A stretch of DNA of 64,000 nucleotides from Adiantum capillus-veneris (taxonomy: Eukaryota > Streptophyta > Polypodiopsida > Polypodiales > Pteridaceae). How positions within the stretch are numbered: the stretch's first letter is position 1; each line of letters starts with the position of its first letter. The DNA lies in the NCBI GenBank assembly GCA_014529385.2, contig CM043956.1:60211120-60275119 (forward strand), written 5' to 3'. Made by a program: the position numbers and the translations under genes. This document shows, piece by piece, positions 11,825 through 23,738 of the stretch. The notes below the pieces were generated by a model. It searched no databases, had not been told where the DNA came from, and saw nothing but the letters and a program-made list of their open reading frames with translations.

Positions 11825-14800
11825 TTATTATGCTTCCCCCACCCCTACAAAGTTTCATGGCCATCTGTTCTCGTCTCGTTTGTCTAGGGTAGCATAATCG
11901 CTAGTTTTTTTGGCTTTGGGCTTGTGCCAAGGGCCAAATGACCAAAAGTTGGCGATTGTGCCACCTTGGACCATCAAGACGGATTGCGATGGCCTTGATA
12001 CTTGGCAAGGGTGGGGATTAGTGTGCTTTTTTTTCCCTCACAAAGTTTCATGGAAATCCATTCCCGTCTCGTTGGTCCAGGGTAGCACAATTGCCAATAT
12101 TTTGGCCAGCGTCCAAAAGTTGGCGGTTCTGCCGTCTTTGACCGTCGAGACAGATTGTGATGCCCATGAAACTTTTTAGGGGTGGGATTAGTGTGCTTTC
12201 CCCACCCTTGAAAAGTTTCATGGCCATCTATTTCTGTCTCGTTGGTCCATGGTAGCACAATCGCCAATTTCTTGGCTTTGCACTCGCCAAGGGCCCAGCG
12301 ACCAAAATTTGGTCATTGTGCCACCTTAGACCATCGACACGGATTGGGATGGCCATGATACTTTGCAAGGGTGGATATTAGTGTGATTTTCCTACTGTCG
12401 TAAAGTTTCATGGACATCTATGCCCATCTCTCATTGGTCCAAGGTGGCACAATCACCAAGTATTTGGCTTTGGACTCGCCTAGGGCCCATGCCTAGGGCC
12501 CAACGACAAAAAGATGGCGATTATGTCGCCCTAGACGGTCAAGATGGATTGCGATGCCCATGAAACTTTGCAAGGGCAAGGATTAGTGTGTTTCTCTTAC
12601 CCTTGTAAAGTTTCATGGTCATCTATTCCCGTCTCGTCGGTCCAGTTTGGCACAATGGCCAATTTTTTTGGCTTTGGGCTTGCCAAGGGCCCAAAGGACA
12701 AAAGTTGGCGATTGTGCTATCTTGGAACATGGAGACGGATTGCGATGGCCATAAAACTCTGCAAGCGAAAGTATTAGTGTGATTTTCCTATGCCTGCAAA
12801 ATGCCATGTTCATTTTCTCTCGTCTCAGTGGTCTTGGGCAACAAAATCGTCAATTTTTGGGCTTTCAGCTCTCCAAGGGTCCAATGGCCAAAATTTGGCA
12901 ATTGTGCTGTCGTGGATCGTTCGAGACGGATTGCGATGGCCATGAAGCTTTGCAATGGTGGGTATTAGTGTGCTTACCCTACCCTTGCAAGGTTTCATGA
13001 CCATCCGTTCCCATGTTGTTGGTCTAGGGTGGCACAATCGCCAATTTTTTGGCTTAGGGCTCGCGTCAAGGGTCCAATGACCAAAATATGGCGATTGTGC
13101 CTCCTTGGAACGTTGAGACGTATTACAATGGCCATGAAACTTTTTAAGGGCATGTATTAGTGTGATTTATTTGCCCTCGCAAAGTTTCATGGCCATCCGG
13201 TCCCGTCTCGTTGGTCCATGGTGTCATAATCGCATATTTTTTTGGCTTGGGGCTCGCTAAGGGCCAACGAAAAAAATTTGGCAATTTTGTCACCTTGGAT
13301 CATTGAGATGGATTACGATGCCCATGAAACTTTGCAGGGGTGGGCTTGCCAAGGGCCCAATAGCCAGAAGTTGGTGATTGTGCCACCCTAAACTGTTGAG
13401 ATGGATTGCAATGACCATGAAACTTTGCAGGAGTGGGGATAAGTGTGCTTCCCCTATCCCCACAAAGTTTCATGGTCATCCATTCCCGTATCATTGGATG
13501 AGGATGGCACAATCACCAATTTTTTGGCTTTGGGCTCATGCCAAGAACCCAACAGTGAAAATTTCGTGATTGTGCCGCCTTCGACCATCGAGACGGATTG
13601 CGATGCCCATGAAACTTTGTAGGGGTGGGACTAGTGGTTATTCCCTGCCCCTACAAAGTTTCATGGCCATCTATTCTCGTCTTGTTGATCTAAGGTGGCA
13701 AAATCACAATATTTTGGCTTTGGGCTCTCCAAGGGCCCAACAACCAAAAGTTGGCGATTGTGCTGCTTTGGACCATCGAGACGAATTGCGATGGCCATAA
13801 AACTTTGCACGGGTGGGTATTAGTGTGCTTCCCCTACCCCTAAAAAATTTCATGGACATCCGTTCCGATCTTGTTGGTTTAGGATAGCACAATCGCCATT
13901 TTATTGGCTTTGGGCTTGCGAAGGGCCCAACGGCTAAAAGTTGGTGATTGTGCTACCCTAGACTGTCGAGATGGATTGCAATGGACATGAAACTTTGCAA
14001 GAGTGGAGATAAGTATGCTTCCCTTGCCCTTGCAAAATTTTCATGGCCATCCATTTACATTTCGTTGGTCTAGGACGACACAATCACCAATGTTTTGGCT
14101 TAAGGCTCGTGCCAAGGACCCAACGGCCAAAAGTTGGTGATTGTGCCATTGAAGACCATCGAGACGGATTGTGATGCCCATGAAACTTTGGAGGGGTGGG
14201 GACTAGTGTGTTCCCTTGCCCCCACAAATCTTCATGGACATCTGTTCCCGTCTCATCGGTCCAGGACCGCACAATCGCCAATTTTTTGGCTTTCTGCTTG
14301 CCAAGGGCATAATGGCCAGAAGCTGACAATTGTGCCACCTTGACCATCGCGACAAATTATAATGGTCATGAAATTGTGTAAGGGTAGGGATTAGAGTGCT
14401 TTCTCTACCCTCACAGAGTTTCATGGCCATCCATTCCCATCTCGTCAATCGAGGGTAGCACAATCGCATATCGTTTGGATTTGGACTTGTCGAGGGCCCA
14501 ACAGCCAAAAGTTGGCGATTGTGACAGATTGGATGGTCAAGATTGTGATACCCATGAAATTGTGTATGGGCACGGATGAGTGTTTTTTCCCTACCCCCAA
14601 AAGGTTTCATGGCCATCTCTTCTTGTCTCGTTGGTCATGGTGGCACAGTCACCAATTTTTTGCTTTGGGCTCGCCAAGGGCCTAACGGCCAAAAGTTGGT
14701 GATTGTGCCGTCCTAGACCATCAAGACAGATTGCAATGGCCATGAAACTTTTCAAGAGTGAAGATAAGTGTGCTTTCCCTACCCCTGCAACATTTCATGG

Positions 14801-17800
14801 CCGTCCTCAATTTTTTGGCTTTTGGCCTACGCAAAGGGCCTAAGGGCCAAGATATGGACGATTGTGTCTCCTTGGACCATTGAGACGGATTGGAATGGCC
14901 ATGAAACTTTTCAACGGAGTGTACAAGTATGATTTCTGTGCCCGCGCAAAGTTTCATGGCTATTCATTCCTGTTTCGTTGGTCCAGGATGGCACAATCAT
15001 ATATTTAGGCTCACTAAGGACCCAACGGCCAAAATTTGAAGATTTTGCTGCCTTGAACCGTTGAGACGGATTGCGATGCCCATGAAACTTTGCAGGGGGG
15101 ATTCCCCAAGGGCCCAATGCCCAAAAGTTGGTGATTGTGCTGCCCTAGACTGTCGAGACGGATTGCGATGCCCATGAAACTTTACAGGGGTGGGGACTAG
15201 TGACTAATCCTCACCCTCGCACAGTTTTGTGGCCATCCATTTTCATCTCGTTGGTCTAGGGTGGCACAATCCCAATTTTTTGGCTTTGGACTCGCTAAGT
15301 GTCCGATCGCCAAAAGTTGGCGATTGTGCCGCATTAAACCATTGAGATGGATTGTGATGCCCATGAAACTTTGCAGGGGCACACTTATCCCCACTCTTAC
15401 AAAGTTTCATGGACATCTATTCCCGTCTTGTTGGTCCAGGGGGGCACAATCACCAATTTTTTGGCTTTGGGCTCGCCAAGGGCCCAACGACCAAAAGTCG
15501 GTGATTATGCTGTCCTATACCATCGAGACAGATTGCAATGGCCATGAAACTCTGCAGGAGTGGGGATAAGTGTGCTTCCCCTCTCCTTGAAAATTTTTAC
15601 GGCCATACGTTCCCGTCTTGTTGGTCCAGGGCGGCTCAATTGCCAATTTTTGGCCTTTGGGACCCTGTGAAGGGCCCAACGGCCAAAAGTTGGGGATTGT
15701 GACACCGTGGACCGTCGAGACGGATTGAAATGCCCATGAAACTTTGTAGCGGTGGAGATTGGTATGGTTCCCCCACCCTCCAAATTTTCATGGCCATCCG
15801 TTCCCGTCTCGTCGGTCCAGGGTGTTACAATCACCAATTTTTTGGCTTTGGACTCTCCAAGGGCCCAACGGCCAAAAGTGGCGATTGTGCCATCTTGGAC
15901 CGTCAAGATAGATTTTGATGCGCATCAAACTTTGCACACCTGGGATCAGTGTGCTTTTCTGGTCTTGCAGAGTTTCATGGCCATCCATTCCAGTCTCGTT
16001 GGTCCAAGGTAGCACAATCACCAATTTTTTTGGCTTTGGTCGCCAAGGGCCCAACGACCAAAAGTTGGTGATTGTGTTGCTCTAGACCATTGAGACAGAT
16101 TGCAATGGCCTTCAAAATTTGTAGGAGTAGGGATATGTATGCTTCCTCTACCGTTGCAAAGTTTCATAGTCATCCGTTCCCGTCTCGTTGGTCCAGGGCG
16201 GCACAATCGCCAAGGGCACAACGACCAAAAGTTGGCGATTCTATTGCCCTCGATCGTGGAGACAGATTGCGATGCCCATCAAACTTTTCAAGATTGGGGC
16301 TAGTGTGCTTTCCCCACCCTTGAAAAGTTTCATGGCCATCCATTCCTGTCTTGTCGGTCTAGGGTGGCACAATCGCCAATTTTTTGGCTTTGGATTCACC
16401 AACAGCCAAAAGTTGGGGATTGTGCGGCTTTGGACCGTCCAAACGAATTGCGATGGCCATGAAACTTTGTAGGGATAGAGATAAATGTGATTCCATTTCC
16501 CTTGTAATGTTTCATGGCCATCCATTCCCATATCATTAATCCAAGAAGGCACAATCGCCAATTTTTTGTCCTTGGGCTCGCCAAGGGTCCAACGCCCAAA
16601 ATTTGGCGATTGTGCCGCTCTAGACCATCGAGACGGATTGCAATGGACATGAAAATTTGCATGGATAGGAACTAGTGTGCTTCCCTTGCCCCCACAAAGT
16701 TTCATGGCTATCTAGCTTTGTCTCGTTGGTCTAGGATGACACAATCACCAATTTTTTGGCTTTGGGCTCGCCAAGGACCCAACGGCCAAAAGTTGGTGAT
16801 TGTGCCACCCTGGATCATTGAGATGGATGGGGATGGCCATGAAACTTTGGAGGGGTAAATATTAGTGCGTTTTGTCCACCTCTACAAAGTTTCATGGCCA
16901 TTCCTTCCCATTTAGTCGGTCTAGAATGGCACAAATGCCAATTTTTGGGTTTGGGCTCGTGAAGGGCCCAACGACCAAAAGATGGTGATTGTGTTGCCTT
17001 GGACCGCCAAAAGTTGGTGATTGTGCCACCTTGGACTATCGAGACGAATTGCGATGGCCATGGAACTTTATAAAGACAAGGATTAGTGTAATTTTCCTAC
17101 CTTGAAAAGTCTCATGGCCATCTGTTCCAGTCTCGTGGGTCTAGGGCGGCAAAATCGCCAATTTTTGGGCTTTCGGATCGCCAAGGGCCCAACGACCAAA
17201 ATTTGGCGATTGTGCCGCCCTCGATCATCAAGACAAATTGCGAAGGCCACGAAACTTTGCACAGGTGGGAATGAGTATGCTTCCTCTACCCATGCAAAGT
17301 TTCATAGCCATCTTTTCTCATCTTTTTTTTGGCTTTGGGCTTGCGCCAAGGGCCCAATGGTCAATAAATGGCAAGATTGTGTCTCCTTGGACAGTCAAAA
17401 CGTATTGTGATGGCCATGAAACTTTACAAGGGCATGGATTAGTGTGCATTCCTTGCCCTCACACAGTTTTATGGCCATCAATTCCTATCTCATCGGTTCA
17501 GGGCGACACAATCGCCAATTTTTTGGCTTTGGGCTCGCCCAGGGTCCAACAACCAAAAGTTAGCAATTGTGCCACCTTGGACTGATGATACGGATTGCGA
17601 TAAACATGAAACTTTCTCAGGATAGGGATTAATATGCTTTCCTTGTCCTTGCAAAGCTTCATGGCCATTCGTTCGTGTCTCGTCAATTGAAGACGAGACA
17701 CGAACAAATGGCCATATAGAATCACATTTTTTTGGCTTTGGGCTCGCTGAGGGCTCAACGGCCAAAAGTTAGCAATTCTATCATCTTGGAACATCGAGAT

Positions 17801-18028
17801 TGTGATCCCCATGAAACTTTTCAAGGGTAAGGATTAGTGATATTTCCATCCTCTGCAAAGTTTCAAGGCTATCCATTCCCGTCTCGTTGGTTGAGGGCGG
17901 CACAATCACCATTTTTTTGACTTTGGGATCGCGAAGGGCCCAATGGCCAAAAGTTGGTGATTATGCCACCCTAGACCCAGATTGCAATGGCCATGAAACT
18001 TTGTAAGGGTGGGGATAAGTGTGCTTCC
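11825..18028. repeat. Tandem satellite, about 190-bp units, part 1
   Basis: About 32 diverged units with a period near 188-190 bp. Each unit contains TTTCATGGCCATCCGTTCCC, GTCTCGTTGGTCCA, CACAATCGCCAATTTTTTGG and CTTTGGGCTCGCCAAGGGCC. The same sequences then return in reverse complement (GCCAAAAGTTGGCGATTGTG, GGACC-TCGAGACGGATTGCGATGG, CCATGAAACTTTGCA). Each unit is thus a long imperfect palindrome, and the junction between units (TTTGCAGGGGTGGG ... CCCTACCCTTGCAAAG) is a second one. Units differ by perhaps 10-25 percent. Open frames here are by-products of the repeat. Confidence 0.93.
17661..17715. repeat. Near-perfect snapback inside the satellite
   Basis: The left arm at 17,661-17,684 and the right arm at 17,692-17,715 are reverse complements at 23 of 24 positions, around a loop of about 7 nt. 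The arms carry the satellite landmarks ATGGCCATTCGTTC and GTGTCTCGTC. Here the satellite folds back on itself far more tightly than in the surrounding units. Confidence 0.88.
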
Positions 18029-18255
18029 TGTTACCATATACATGTGGTAGTGATGTGTGTGAACACACTAGGACCGCCGGGGAATTTTTTCCCTCTTTAG
18101 GAGGTTCTTTCCCCCGTGCATTGTATATACGCCCATCACTCTAGGGCTATCTACCTTTCCATTGCACACTAAGTAATACAATCTCTATTGTGTGCCTTAA
18201 GCTTCCTTCGTCTTCTCCAAGCTCTGTGTGTCTCTCTGCAACCCTAATTCCAACA
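18029..18255 (+). repeat. Copia B 5' LTR
   Basis: TGTTACCATATACATG through CCCTAATTCCAACA, followed by ATTGGTATTAGAGC in the primer-site position and preceded by CTTCC. Confidence 0.93.
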
Positions 18256-21200
18256 ATTGGTATTAGAGCAGGTTGTGTCCACCTGGGCTTAGTCGCCAGC
18301 TACTCCAGTACAAGCCTGCTCACTTTCTCCGATTTCAGTGAGCTTTGGCGAGCGTTTTTGATTTGGGCTCATTTCGGCCTTTGTTTCCACTACAGGCAGT
18401 ATTGCACAGGCTATTTCGTCATTTCGTGCAAAATTTCTATCAATGCCGTTTATCGCATAATAGGTGCCTTATAGTCCTCTACGGTTTGTGCTATATAGCA
18501 CGTGTTGTTCCCGCTCCGTTTCTCCTATTTTCCGGCAATTTGCACATCAGGTGCAGCATTTACCATGGCTGACAACAACAACATAGATGTGTTCAAGATG
18601 TTTGCTGCTGAGGACAGGTTGGATGGGGACAACTACCCTATGTGGGCTTATATGATGCAACATGTTCTTGTGTCAAAAGGTGTCTGGAACATTGTGCAGG
18701 GCATTGATGTACATCCTGGTGCTGAGGATGTAGGCGATGTTGAGGATGTTGCAGGTCTTGCTGCAAGGATTGCAGCTGTTAGAGTTGTTTTGCCTACGAT
18801 AGAACAAGCTCGTTGGGATGTTAAGGATGCGCAGGCTCATGCATTGATTGCGTTGTCTGTGAAGCACACCATTGTTCCTCACATCCGTTCAGCAAAATCT
18901 GCAAAACAGGCTTGGGATCTTCTAGCAGGTCTTTATGCAAGCCGCAATGAGGCTAAAATTGCTTTGCTGCGTAAAGAGCTGGAGTCAAAGATTATGCATG
19001 AGGAAGATGATATGGACACTTTCCTTGCTAGTGTCAAGGATATCAATGAGCATCTTATTGCTGTAGGTGAAGTCATTTCAGACAGTTCCCTTGTGCAAAC
19101 TGTTCTTGATGCCTTACCAGATTCCTACCAGAATTTTGCTAGTACTTGGAGACTGATGACCCTAGGAAATCCTGAAGTTGTCAAGTTTGATGCATTATGC
19201 ACATTGCTATTGCAAGAGTCACTTTCTAGAAAAAACAGGACTAGGCAGCGTGCAGTTGAACAGGCTTTTATTGCTTCTCAAAGGAAGGGTGGTAACAGTA
19301 ATGAAGCCACTTCTTATGGTGCTGCTGCGAGTGGCAAAAATTCTGTTCCTAATGATTCTGCTCGCAGCACTTCCTCTGGCAATTCTGGTGATAAGGGCAA
19401 AAAGAAGATGCGTTGCCATTATTGTAAAGCTAATGATCACTTGATCAAGTCGTGTCCTAAGTTGAAGGCCAAAGAGGCTAAGAAGAAAGAGGATGGTTCC
19501 ACTGCAAATGCTGGTTCCACTACAAATGAATCCATTGTTAAGTCTTCTGTGAAAGGAGATTGTGATGCTGATGTTGATGTAGAATGGGCTTTTAGCGCAG
19601 AGTGCACTTACAATCCTGCTGTCCATGATGCATGCTTGTCAGTTCTGTTGCAGATTCACATGTGTGGTATTTTGATATAGATGCTACAAAGCACATTACC
19701 TCACATTGTGAATTGTTTACCTCTCTCGAGTCTGTCCCTCATGGGAATTCAGTCACTTGTGCCAACAATGTCTCTTATCCAGTTTAGGGAGTTGGAAAGA
19801 TTGTGCTTACTGCTGCTAATGGCAGTTCTTTCACACTTGCTAATGCACTTTATGTACCCGGGATCAAGAAGAAGCTCTTGTCTATATCCACACTTGCTAG
19901 ACTTGGACTTGTAGTCAAATTTGTGGATGACAGATGTACAGTTCATGATTCAGTTTTCGTGATGAAATTGTTGCATCTGGTCTTTTGTGCCGTGGGTTGT
20001 ATAAGCTCACTTTGTATGACAAGTGTGGACAAAATTTTGCAAATGCTGTTGCAGATTCAAGGGATATTTCAGATGCAAAACTTTGGCATGCACGTTTTGG
20101 TCATCTGAATTTTGCAAGTTTGCTGCGTTTGCAAAAATTTGATATGGTTGCTTCTTTGCCGCCTCTTGAAGCACCTGTCAAACATGTTTGTGAAGGCTAT
20201 ATTTTGGGTAAGATGCAACATTCTAAGTTTCCAAAGGATGGTTTAGTTCGGGCCACATGCAGGTTGCAGCTTGTGCATAGTGATGTTTGTGGGCCCATGC
20301 AAACTCCGTCCTTGGGCAATTACCTGTACTTCGTGACTTTCATTGATGATTACTCCAGGCATGCATGGGTATTTCCGCTTAAAGCGAAGTCCGAAGTTTT
20401 TATGTGCTGAATTGAAGGCTGATTTGAATGCTACTTTCAAGATGAAAGATTTGGGGCTGTTGCATCATTACTTGGGTATACAGTTTAAGCAGTGTGATGG
20501 TGGTATTGCCTTGTGTCAGAAAAGTTACATAGAGACATTGCTATGTAAGTTTGGACTTGAGGATTGCAAACCTATTGCCACTCCCATGGAAACAGGTTTG
20601 AAGTTGAGTCTACATGATGTTGGCGATCCTGCTGATGTCACTCTTTACCAAACTGCTGTTGACTGCCTCATTTATGTATGCAACACGAGGCCGGATATTC
20701 AGTTTGCAGTCTCACACGTTAGGAGATTTATGCATAGCCCAAGGTCTAAGCATTGGCAGGCTGTTAAGAGGATTTTCCACTACCTTAGTGGCACTTTACA
20801 TCTTGGCTTGTTTGATCCCAAGTGGGGATCATTCCCGCTAGACTTACATGCTTTTTCGGACTCAGATTGGGCTGGTTGCTTTGACACGAGAGTGTCCACA
20901 AGTGGTTTTTGTTTCATGCTTGGCAGTTCATGTATATCATGGTTGAGCAAGAAGCAACCTACTGTGGCCACTTCGAGTTGTGAGGCTGAGTACAGGGCAG
21001 TCTTCATAGCTACGGTTGAGTTTGTATGGCTCAGACACCGCCAACATTATCTACACTGACAGTCAGAGCGCATTGGCAGTTGCGAGGAACCCCGTTTTTC
21101 ATGCTCGCACAAAGCACATTGAGGTGCATTACCACTATGTCAGGGAGAGGCTCTCAGGAGGAGAGATCAGCTTGGCTTATGTGCCAACACAGGACAACCT

Positions 21201-21360
21201 TGCAGATCTTTTCGCAAAGGCATTGTCTCGTGAGAAGCTTGAAGCTTTTCGCAAAGCTTTGGGCTTACTCCCCTTTGTGGACCGATCATGTCCTTAGGGC
21301 ATGGAACTTCCCTTTACTCATGTGCCAGCTCTCGTTCACCGCATCACTCCAGGGGGGATT

Positions 21361-21587
21361 TGTTACCATATACATGTGGTAGTGATGTGTGTGAACACAC
21401 TAGGACCGCCAGGGCATTTTTTCCCTCTTAGGAGGTTTTTTTCTCCGTGCATTGTATATACGCCCATCACTCTAGGGCTATCTACCTTTCCATTGCACAC
21501 TAAGTAATACACTCTCTATTGTGTGGCTTTGAGCTTCCTTCATCTTCTCCAAGCTCTGTGTGTCTCTCTGCAACCCTAATTCCAACA
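21361..21587 (+). repeat. Copia B 3' LTR
   Basis: 227 bp matching the 5' LTR, preceded by the polypurine tract CCAGGGGGGATT and followed by the target duplication CTTCC. Confidence 0.93.
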
Positions 21588-23738
21588 CTTCCCTTGTCCT
21601 CACAAAGTTTTATGGCCATCTGTTCCTGTCTCGTTGGTCTAGGGCAGCCCAATCGCCCATTTTTTTGGCTTTGGGCTTGCGCCAAGGGCGCAACGGCCAA
21701 AAGTTGGCGATTGTGCCACCCTGGACCGTCGAGTCGGATTGCAATACCCATGAAACTTTGGAGGGATAGTAAATAGTGTGCTTCCCTCACACCTGTGCAT
21801 AATTTTATAGCCATCCCTTCCCATCTCCTCGGGCCAGGGTGGCACAATTGCCAATTTTTTGGCTTTGAGTTTTCTAAGGGCCCAATGATAAAATGTTAGC
21901 AATTGTGCCGCCTTGAACCGTAGAGACGGATTGGATGTCCATGAAACTTTGCATGGGTGGGAATTAGTGTACTTTCCCTACTCTTGCAAAGTTTCATGGC
22001 CATCTGTTCCTATCTTGTTGGTCCAGGGTAGCACAATCACCAATTGTTTTGGCTTTTGGCTCGCCAAGGGCCCAACGACCAAAAGTTGGTGATTGTGCCT
22101 TCCTAAACCAACGAGACAGATTGCAATGGCCACAAAACTTTTCAAGAGTGGGGATAAGTGTGCTTCCCCTCTCCCCGCAAAGTTTCATGGCCATCTGCTC
22201 TCGACTCGTTTGTCCAGGGGGGGGGCCCAATTGTCAATTTTTTGGCCTTGGGCTTGTGCCAAGGGCCCAACATCCAAATGTTGGTGATTCTGCCGCCCTG
22301 GACCATGGAAAAAAATTGCGATGCCCATCAAACTTTGTAGAATTAGAGCTAGTGTGCTTTCCCCACCCTTGAAAAGTTTCATGGCCATCGGTTCGCGTCT
22401 TGTTGGTCCATGGCAACAAAATCGCCAATTTTTTGGCTTTAGGCTTGGCAAGGACCCAAAGGTCAAAAGTTGGCAATTGTACCACCTTGGACCGTCAAGA
22501 TGGATTGTGATGCCCATGAAACTTTGCAAGGGCAAGAACAAGAACAAGTATGCTTCCCCTACCCTTGTAAAGTTTCATGACCATCTATTCCCATCTCGTT
22601 GATCCAAGGTGGCACAATCGTCAATTTTTTGGCTTTGGACTCACGAAGGATCCAACAGCAAAAGGTTGGCGATTGTACCACCCTAGACCATCGAGACGGA
22701 TTACAATGTCCATGAAACTTTGCAGGGGTAGGGATTAGTGTTCTTCTCAAGTATCTTTGCAAAGTTTCATGGACATCTGTTACCATCTCATCGATCCAGT
22801 TTGGCACAATCACCAATTTTTTGTCTTTAGACGTGCCAAGGGCCTAGAGGCCAAAAGATGGTGATTGTGTTGCCTTCGAGTGTGGCACAATCACCAAATT
22901 TTTTTGCTTTGGGCTCACCAAGGGTCAAATGACCAAAAGTTGGCGATTGTGCTACCTTGGACCATCAAGATGCATTTCGATGCCTATGAAACTTTGCACG
23001 AGAAGGGACTAGTTTTCATTCCCCAGTCCTACAAAGTCTCATTGCCATTTTTTCTCATCTCATTGGTCCGAGGTGGCACAATCGTCAATTTTTTGACTTT
23101 GGGCTCGCCAAAGGCCCAACGACCAAAAATTGGTGATTGTGTCGCCTTGGACCATCGAGACGGATTGAGATGCCCATGAAAATTTGTGGGGGCAGCAATT
23201 AGTATGCTTTCCATTCCCCCACAAAGTTTCATGTCCATCCGTACCCATGTCATTAGTCCAGGGTGGCACAATTGCCAATTTTTTTGGCTTTGGACTCGCC
23301 AAGGATCAAACGGCTAAAAGTTGGTGATTGTGTCGCCTTGGACCGTCGAGACGGATTGAGATGGCCATGAAACTTTGGAGGGGCATAGATTAGTGTGCTT
23401 TCCCTATCCTCACAAAGTTTCATGGCCATCCCTTCGCGTCTCATTGGCCCACGGTGGCACAATTGCTAATTTTTTGGCCTTGGGCTCGCCAAGGACCCAA
23501 CGACCAAAAGTTGGCAATTGTGCCGCCTTGGACCATCAAGACGAATTGTGATGCTCATGAAGCTTTGCAAGGGTGGGATGAGTGTGCTTTCCATGTCCTA
23601 ACAAATTTTCATGGCCATCCGTTCCCGTCTCGTTGGTCCACGGTGGCACAATCGCCAATTTTTTGGCTTTGGGCTCGCCAAGGACCCAACGACCAAATGT
23701 TGGCGATTGTGCTACCCTAGATCGTCCAAACGTATTGC
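21588..23738. repeat. Tandem satellite, about 190-bp units, part 2
   Basis: Continuation of the array after copia B, with about 11 units in the same orientation as part 1. The interrupted unit reads through the insertion (GTGCTTCC on the left, CTTGTCCTCACAAAG on the right). The array stops abruptly after CGTCCAAACGTATTGCGG, where gypsy sequence begins. Confidence 0.92.

Larger units (their letters stand above)
18029..21587 (+). mobile_element. Ty1/copia element B, broken and shortened, inserted in the satellite
   Basis: Same copia family as element A. LTRs of 227 bp lie at 18,029-18,255 and 21,361-21,587. CTTCC is duplicated at 18,024-18,028 and 21,588-21,592, and satellite sequence lies on both sides, so this is a clean insertion into the array. 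Parts seen: leader, gag with a CCHC knuckle (start MADNNNIDVFKMFA at about 18,567), protease remnant, pre-integrase and the start of integrase, then the end of reverse transcriptase, RNase H and the polypurine tract. It is internally shortened relative to element A and has several breaks. The LTRs differ at about ten positions, an age like that of element A. Confidence 0.92.

Noticed and set aside
11900-23700. Many open frames of 60-154 codons in the satellite
   Set aside because: They repeat the same peptide words every unit, in several frames and on both strands, which is what a tandem repeat with few stops gives. There is no conservation above that of the DNA.
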